This document shows positions 21,468-26,001 of a stretch of 26,001 bases of DNA, one piece after another (the first letter of the stretch is position 1; each line of letters starts with the position of its first letter). The notes under the pieces were generated by a model. The model searched no databases. It was given only the letters and a program-made list of their open reading frames with translations, and was not told the DNA's origin. The position numbers were made by a program, and so were the translations under genes. The DNA comes from Oehlia diaphana (taxonomy: Eukaryota; Glomeromycota; Glomeromycetes; Glomerales; Glomeraceae), in contig QZLH01001267.1 of the NCBI GenBank assembly GCA_003833135.1, positions 1-26,001 on the forward strand, written 5' to 3'.

Positions 21468-22080
21468 CGTATATGTAAAAAGGGAGTAGAATAAAAAATA
21501 TATATAATATATTTTTTTTTTGTGGGTAAAGAACCGATTAAGTGATACTTAAAATAATTTTTTTTTTGCTTCGTTATATAGTTTACATGCATTAATCAAA
21601 ATTGGGTAATAGATACCCTACAGTGGAACAAATAATAGTAAAACCATTCATTGATGAATATCCGAATTTGATATGTACAGATCTACTTTGTTTATAGTAA
21701 ATCGAAATTTTACAAATTTTACGATTCGGACTAGTATTTAATTTTTTTTTTGAAATTGCTTCGGGCTTCCTAAAAATGGCTAATTATCATTAAAAAAAAA
21801 TTTTTTAAATCTTTTCACATGATTTCTTTCGGGAATACTTCCTTTAATTTATTATTTTTATTTTTATCTTCGCAAATTAATATAATAATTTTATCATGCA
21901 TTATTTACAAAATTATGTACAATAAAAATGGTAAATAAAAATCAAAAAATAAAATAAAAAAAGGATTGGTTAGCATTCTTCAAGGAACCAATTTCTAGAA
22001 TTCGTTTGTTGCTTTGGTTCATCGTTTATCTTTATCTTTGAATTTTTTGGGCGTGATATAACTATTAAGGCTTTCGGATT
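21468..22080. promoter_or_regulatory. Intergenic region upstream of the coiled-coil gene
   Basis: This 613-bp AT-rich region contains the promoter and 5' UTR of the coiled-coil gene and the 3' end of the CCCH gene, both minus strand. Long T/A homopolymers are prominent. TTACATGCAT at 21583-21592 (reverse complement ATGCATGTAA) lies about 120 bp upstream of the start codon and recurs upstream of the 444-aa gene. No coding sequence was seen. Confidence 0.45.
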
Positions 22081-22949
22081 CTATATATTCGCCCATTCAT
22101 GTTTCTTCCGACAATTTTCACCTGCATCACAGAAGCCGTCTACCATAAATTCTTTACAATAATCAGCTCGTTTGCTGACCTTTACGTGTGTATAACGACA
22201 TTCACTACCTTTAAGACACATTCCCTTTGCGAAATGACTACAATGTGGGATTATATTGGCTGATAAAATATGTTGACGATAACATTTCTTGCCAGAGCAT
22301 TCTGCTCCTTTGAGCCATTTTTTACAAATCTCGACCTTATTTGGATTATGCTTATATGAACACAAATCACCATCCTTGCAACGACCTGCATGAAAAAAAA
22401 AATTTTTTTGAAATATAAAATTTTTGAATGAATCAAAACCAAATAAGAGAGAAAATATTTTCATACCATATTTGTTAAAGTAGGTACATTGTTTGTTCAC
22501 AATTTGTGACTTAAAAACTCTATTGGAACCATTTGCCATGACAATAGAACTAAAAAAAAAATTATCGAAATTTTTTTAATAATATAAAGTATTTATAATG
22601 ACTTTTTTTTTTTGAAAATAAAATAAATAAATAAAAATAAAAACCCATTAAGTCTTGTCCCTTTTTGATCCTTAAATAAATCAGCACGAACAAGCTTGTT
22701 CGGCCTTTGTTTCACATATTCACCATTCCGGAAAAAAGTAAGTGCATTCACGCCATTACCATCATGCTTAATATTAACAGAAACTGGGGATGCAATTTTA
22801 TGAATAGTGGTCGGGGAAGTTCTACTTGAATTTTTATAAGAAATTTCTTTTGATTTCAGGTCCTTGGCGTTATTGAAGTGGGAACAATATGACGTTATGA
22901 ATTGAGATGATTTTGTCATTTTTTTACTGTTGTAATCGCCCATATCCAT
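22081..22949 (-). CDS. CCCH zinc-finger protein, ZC3H3 / Red5-like
   Basis: Probably a nuclear RNA-binding protein: human ZC3H3 and fission-yeast Red5 act in poly(A)-RNA surveillance and export complexes (PAXT/MTREC). Three exons, 22949-22645, 22549-22467 and 22385-22081, give 230 aa. After a roughly 120-residue N-terminal part with NKLVRADLF (like the family's KLVR segment), four CCCH fingers follow: C123-x8-C-x5-C-x3-H142, C150-x8-C-x4-C-x3-H168, C178-x7-C-x5-C-x3-H196 and C206-x8-C-x5-C-x3-H225. IIPHCSHFAKGMCLKGSECRYTH fits ZC3H3/Red5 better than CPSF30. The first finger is split by intron 2 within its first half, and joining restores the YGRC of the motif, which supports the model. The protein ends five residues after the last finger. 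The start is the first ATG (22949); a second ATG lies two codons in. Confidence 0.82.
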
Positions 22950-23426
22950 AAAAAATCGAGGAATTTCTTAGTAGAATTTCTAAGTAACAAAATTCTGTGT
23001 AAGATGCTATGCAAGAAATAAATCGTAATTACGAGAATAGTGAAAAATCAGAATATTTAATATTGAATGCTGGGAGATCAGCACTAACAAAGCAACACCA
23101 GAATACTTTCAAAGCAGAAAGTTTTCTTAGAGTTCAATAATTGTAAAGAGCACACAAATTATTGACTCCCTAATATATCATGAGATTCAAACAACGACAA
23201 AGATTTCAAAGATTTAAATACGTGTAACTGGAAGAAAAATATGTTTGATTCGTTATAATTTATAAATTTGGATAAAATTGGTTTAGTCAATGAAATCATG
23301 TGTTTATATCATCACCAATGATTTACCATTTACCAACCTTATGTTTTTTAAAGATTTATATCAAAATGCAGGGAACAATTTTTTATTCCACGTGAACCAT
23401 ACGATTTACAATTTTAATTTACAATA
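22950..23426. other. Intergenic region, no gene seen
   Basis: This 477-bp stretch lies between the start of the CCCH gene and the stop of the 444-aa gene, both on the minus strand. It must contain the CCCH promoter and the 3' UTR of its neighbour. CACGTG occurs near 23390 (CCACGTGAACC), close to the 3' end of the 444-aa gene. Nothing else was recognised. Confidence 0.45.
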
Positions 23427-24761
23427 TTACACAACATAAACTTTCCAAGGTTCTTGGTTTTCAACAACTTTTTCATACTCCGAAGTAATTTCTACGCTAT
23501 ATACCAGTTTACGTTCAAAAGTTTTAGCTAATTTAGAATAACTTGGCCGTTCAAAAACACTATTCTCCGTATTGATAACGGCAGAAATAACAGAAATTTC
23601 ATGAATAGCTCTAAATACTAAGGGAGAAATATAAACACAATATTCATTCGGTTTAAACTTCCAAATTTCTCTTCTATAATCCCAAATACGATCAATATCA
23701 AAGGAAGAATCAAAATTATATCGAAAAGGAACCCTAACATCTACAATAATATTATTATTATTCTCTTTATCTTGTTTATAAAAAGTTTTTGGTAAAAGAA
23801 CATGTAATTTGCTAAATCCAAGTTTAAAAGAATTTATCTCTTGTAATTCTTTATCAAAGGAAATTGCCTGATTATCCTCACAAGCGAATTTTTGGATTGT
23901 AGCAGATTTTAGGCCCTTATGTAAACCACAAAAAATGTCAACAGGACCACATCCCGGAAGTTTTTCTATACCGTAATAAGGATTTTGTTCACGTTTAAAT
24001 GAAGCTTCTGCATTATGATAAGTGACATTTTGAAGGAACTTCCGAAGTAATTTACATGCATCATCTATGACTCGCTGAATTTGTTTATCAATAGGTTCTT
24101 CTTGTGATTTTCGTTCGGAACGTAACCTAGCGAATGCGTATAAACACAAAGCTGTAATATATATTTCCAAGCATTTGGGATTATTGAATGCTGCGCCATC
24201 CGCGTGTGATTGAATGAATTCAAGTAACTGACGTGAAATGGATGCCCACATATGTGATTTCTCCATACCCCAATTATTTAAAGCCAAACTAAATTTCTTT
24301 AATTGAGCCTTTAGTTCTGTATTTTCATCTTCTGAAAGATTCTTTTCTAAATCTTCAATTTCCACTTGAATTTGTTTAAGACCATCTCTTAGTACACTAT
24401 TAATTTCATTTAATTTACTTTTTAACAATTTTCCTTCAATATTAAATTTCAAAAAATCGTAAATACTCTCAAATTCTGATTTATATTCTTTTCCCATGGA
24501 TGAACAAACGTTTCTTGATAAATTTACAATTGAGAATTTTGATAAATCTGATTTTTCTATAGGAGACAAACATGGAATATTATTTAATTCAAGTGGATCA
24601 ATACAGCAATTGTAGAGCTGACTCGTCGTTAATTGTTTAATTGCGGTATTGATGATTTCGTCTACACTCATCATGTAACCGTAAATTCCTGATTTAATAT
24701 CATGCTTAAAGGGCAAGGTATCTGATGTTGTTTGACTAGTTTTCTCCAATGAATTTCCCAT
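23427..24761 (-). CDS. Uncharacterised 444-aa protein, single exon
   Basis: A continuous 444-codon frame of ordinary amino-acid composition in AT-rich DNA, so very likely a real gene. I do not recognise the family. It begins MGNSLEKTS, which offers Gly2 for possible N-myristoylation, though position 6 is Glu rather than the favoured Ser/Thr. A helical, charged segment spans about 100-165 (LKSKLNEINSVLRDGLKQIQ, then EIEDLEKNLSEDE). A second helical block covers about 165-250 (ITALCLYAFARLRSERK, then VIDDACKLLRKFL). A Cys/Gly patch GIEKLPGCGPVDIFCGLHKG lies near 268-287. The C-terminal part (about 320-444) is beta-like and aromatic, including RIWDYRREIWKF. No transmembrane segment or signal peptide was seen. 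Unlike most neighbours it has no intron, so a recent lineage-specific or retro-copied origin is possible. Confidence 0.8.
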   Translation of the reverse strand: MGNSLEKTSQTTSDTLPFKHDIKSGIYGYMMSVDEIINTAIKQLTTSQLYNCCIDPLELNNIPCLSPIEKSDLSKFSIVNLSRNVCSSMGKEYKSEFESIYDFLKFNIEGKLLKSKLNEINSVLRDGLKQIQVEIEDLEKNLSEDENTELKAQLKKFSLALNNWGMEKSHMWASISRQLLEFIQSHADGAAFNNPKCLEIYITALCLYAFARLRSERKSQEEPIDKQIQRVIDDACKLLRKFLQNVTYHNAEASFKREQNPYYGIEKLPGCGPVDIFCGLHKGLKSATIQKFACEDNQAISFDKELQEINSFKLGFSKLHVLLPKTFYKQDKENNNNIIVDVRVPFRYNFDSSFDIDRIWDYRREIWKFKPNEYCVYISPLVFRAIHEISVISAVINTENSVFERPSYSKLAKTFERKLVYSVEITSEYEKVVENQEPWKVYVV

Positions 24762-25860
24762 AATTTGTTAAAACAATTTGATATTAGATGTAATGAAATT
24801 ATTTTTATTTTTTATTTTTTATTTTTTTTTAAAAAACACAAGATAAATACGTTTATTATATGTTTATATATCAATTATCCTCTTGAAACTCAATGACTAC
24901 AAATTTAGTTGATTATGCATGTAATAAGCGAAATCGGGAAATCCAAATGAAACTATTTATATAAAGTTAGAAATCATGCATGTAAACTAAACTAAATCAA
25001 ATTTTTATCAATGATAAAAAAAATTAAAATTATTTTCTTGTTTGCTTTAAGCGGCCACGCACACATCAAAGAACAAAGAACCCTTAATTGTCATCGGAAT
25101 TTTGAATTGCGAAATCACATGATATAAATTACATAATAATCCGATAGGATTCCTTTTTTTCTATTTGGACTTTACTGTATATATAATACTTTATTTTTAA
25201 TAAAATTGCATGCTTTTATTTAACCCATTTTTTATTTTTGTATATATAATTACATGAAAACGAAATTTTTTTATAATCTGAAACGAGAGTTATTACTGCT
25301 GAAACAACTATATGATTTTGCAACTACGACTAAAATAACAGATTTACAAAATTAGACTTTAATTATATGATTAAAAAGGAAGTGTTAATACATGAATAAT
25401 TTATAAAACTTAATTGGTTAAAAATTTTAATATCCAAGATTCCTATTTTATTTATTATATAATATTGTTAAATAAATGGACTAATACAATAAAAAAAATC
25501 AATAATAAAAAATTAGAATCAAAGTACGGTACCTATAAGTACACCCGCACTCCCTCTATATGCATACTAAGAGCTTGGGACTTAAAGCAAAGTACACTTC
25601 CTCTATATTATGTATGTACAAGCAATTCTGAATTTTAGGTACAATATATTGGATTACTTCCATAAATGCATTTACATAATTATTATACAATATCTGATAT
25701 TATAATAAATTCCTTTATTCTTTTAACATAATTGTAATGTTAATTTACATCATAAAATTTTTAAAAAATTTCCTTTTTCAAGATTTTAAAATTTCAAAAA
25801 ATTAAAATTTGGAATATGTTTTTTTGCATCTCCCTTTTTTGGAGGTCGTCTAAAGCGGGC
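24762..25860. other. Gene-poor region upstream of the 444-aa gene
   Basis: About 1.1 kb of AT-rich DNA with no supported gene. The proximal part should be the promoter of the 444-aa gene: two direct copies of ATGCATGTAA lie at 24915-24924 and 24976-24985, spaced 61 bp. Near 25546-25612, CTCCCTCTATAT and CTTCCTCTATAT form an imperfect direct repeat, each preceded by GTACAC. The 74-codon frame at 25414-25638 is low complexity at its start and is not supported. Confidence 0.45.
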
Positions 25861-25880
25861 CATCCTTAACCTGATCCACC

Positions 25881-25903
25881 GGTCCAGATGCTTATTCTGG
25901 ACC
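25881..25903. repeat. Perfect 8-bp inverted repeat (hairpin) in a GC-richer patch
   Basis: GGTCCAGA (25881-25888) and TCTGGACC (25896-25903) are perfectly complementary around a 7-base loop. The surrounding 25845-25930 segment is clearly more GC-rich than the rest of the right flank, and also holds TGATTGGCTAATCA (25914-25927), with a reverse CCAAT box. The window then ends in a CT-rich tract (about 25963-26001) typical of a fungal promoter or 5' UTR. It could be a regulatory element of a gene beyond the window, or the end of a small mobile element. Confidence 0.6.
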
Positions 25904-26001
25904 AGTCAACTTTTGATTGGCTAATCAGCACTTTTATTACATAACTCTGGCATAATTTATTTTATCTCTCACTCTTCTTTCTTTCTCTATTCTTTTTTGT
26001 G
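25904..26001 (+). promoter_or_regulatory. Possible promoter of a gene beyond the right edge
   Basis: A reverse CCAAT box (ATTGG at about 25916-25920) is followed by a long pyrimidine-rich tract running to the window end. CCAAT boxes and CT-rich tracts often precede fungal start codons. No start codon or coding frame is visible before the edge, so this is position- and composition-based inference. Confidence 0.3.

Noticed and set aside
22081..22949. CPSF30/Yth1 identity for the CCCH protein
   Set aside because: Finger spacing and the IPHCSHFAKGMCLKGSECRYTH stretch fit ZC3H3/Red5 better, and a fifth CPSF30-type finger is absent.
25414..25638. 74-codon open frame on the plus strand
   Set aside because: Low-complexity Asn/Lys/Ile start, no conserved motif, no splice context and a length expected by chance in AT-rich DNA.

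Overview
The window looks like nuclear DNA from an AT-rich, intron-dense fungus. The intergenic DNA is extremely A+T-rich, introns are short (about 50-120 nt) with GTAAGT/GTATGT-like donors, and the genes are ordinary eukaryotic housekeeping genes with fungal-type architectures (Erj5, Nsa1, Img2/mL49). An arbuscular-mycorrhizal (Glomeromycotina, Rhizophagus-like) fungus fits best, but that assignment is inference from composition and gene style. No bacterial operon, CRISPR array, rRNA or convincing tRNA was seen.

Layout. Bases 1-3.7 kb are gene-poor. They hold short repeats, a strand-asymmetric A/C-rich island (about 1.48-2.40 kb) and a possible decayed coding fragment (about 2.69-2.91 kb). 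A small coiled-coil gene, perhaps BLOC-1 subunit 2-like, follows at 3.73-4.31 kb (+). A compact housekeeping block then alternates strands: VPS45 (-, 11 exons), mitochondrial ribosomal protein mL49/IMG2 (+, 3 exons), NSA1/WDR74 ribosome-biogenesis protein (-, 10 exons), QNG1/DUF2419 queuosine-nucleotide glycosylase (+, 6 exons), ERJ5 ER J-protein (-, 3 exons), and an F-box + JmjC + APH-like kinase fusion (+, 14 exons, 842 aa). The right part is all on the minus strand: a 1459-aa coiled-coil scaffold of unknown function, a ZC3H3/Red5-like four-finger CCCH protein, and a single-exon 444-aa orphan. The last 1.2 kb is non-coding and contains a GC-richer perfect hairpin.

How it fits together. There is no operon-like pathway. 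Genes form divergent pairs sharing very short promoters (VPS45/mL49 160 bp; NSA1/QNG1 99 bp with a CACGTGAC motif) and convergent pairs with short 3' gaps (mL49/NSA1 63 bp; QNG1/ERJ5 228 bp). Functions cover endosomal fusion, mitochondrial and cytosolic ribosomes, tRNA-modification salvage, ER folding and nuclear RNA metabolism. The least ordinary items are the F-box/JmjC/APH fusion with its micro-exons and one probable GC-AG intron, the queuosine-salvage enzyme, and the two unassigned proteins. I did not see a clearly new multi-gene system. All exon models were built by hand from open frames, splice signals and recalled family similarity. Each complete model keeps an intact frame, but none was tested against transcripts.
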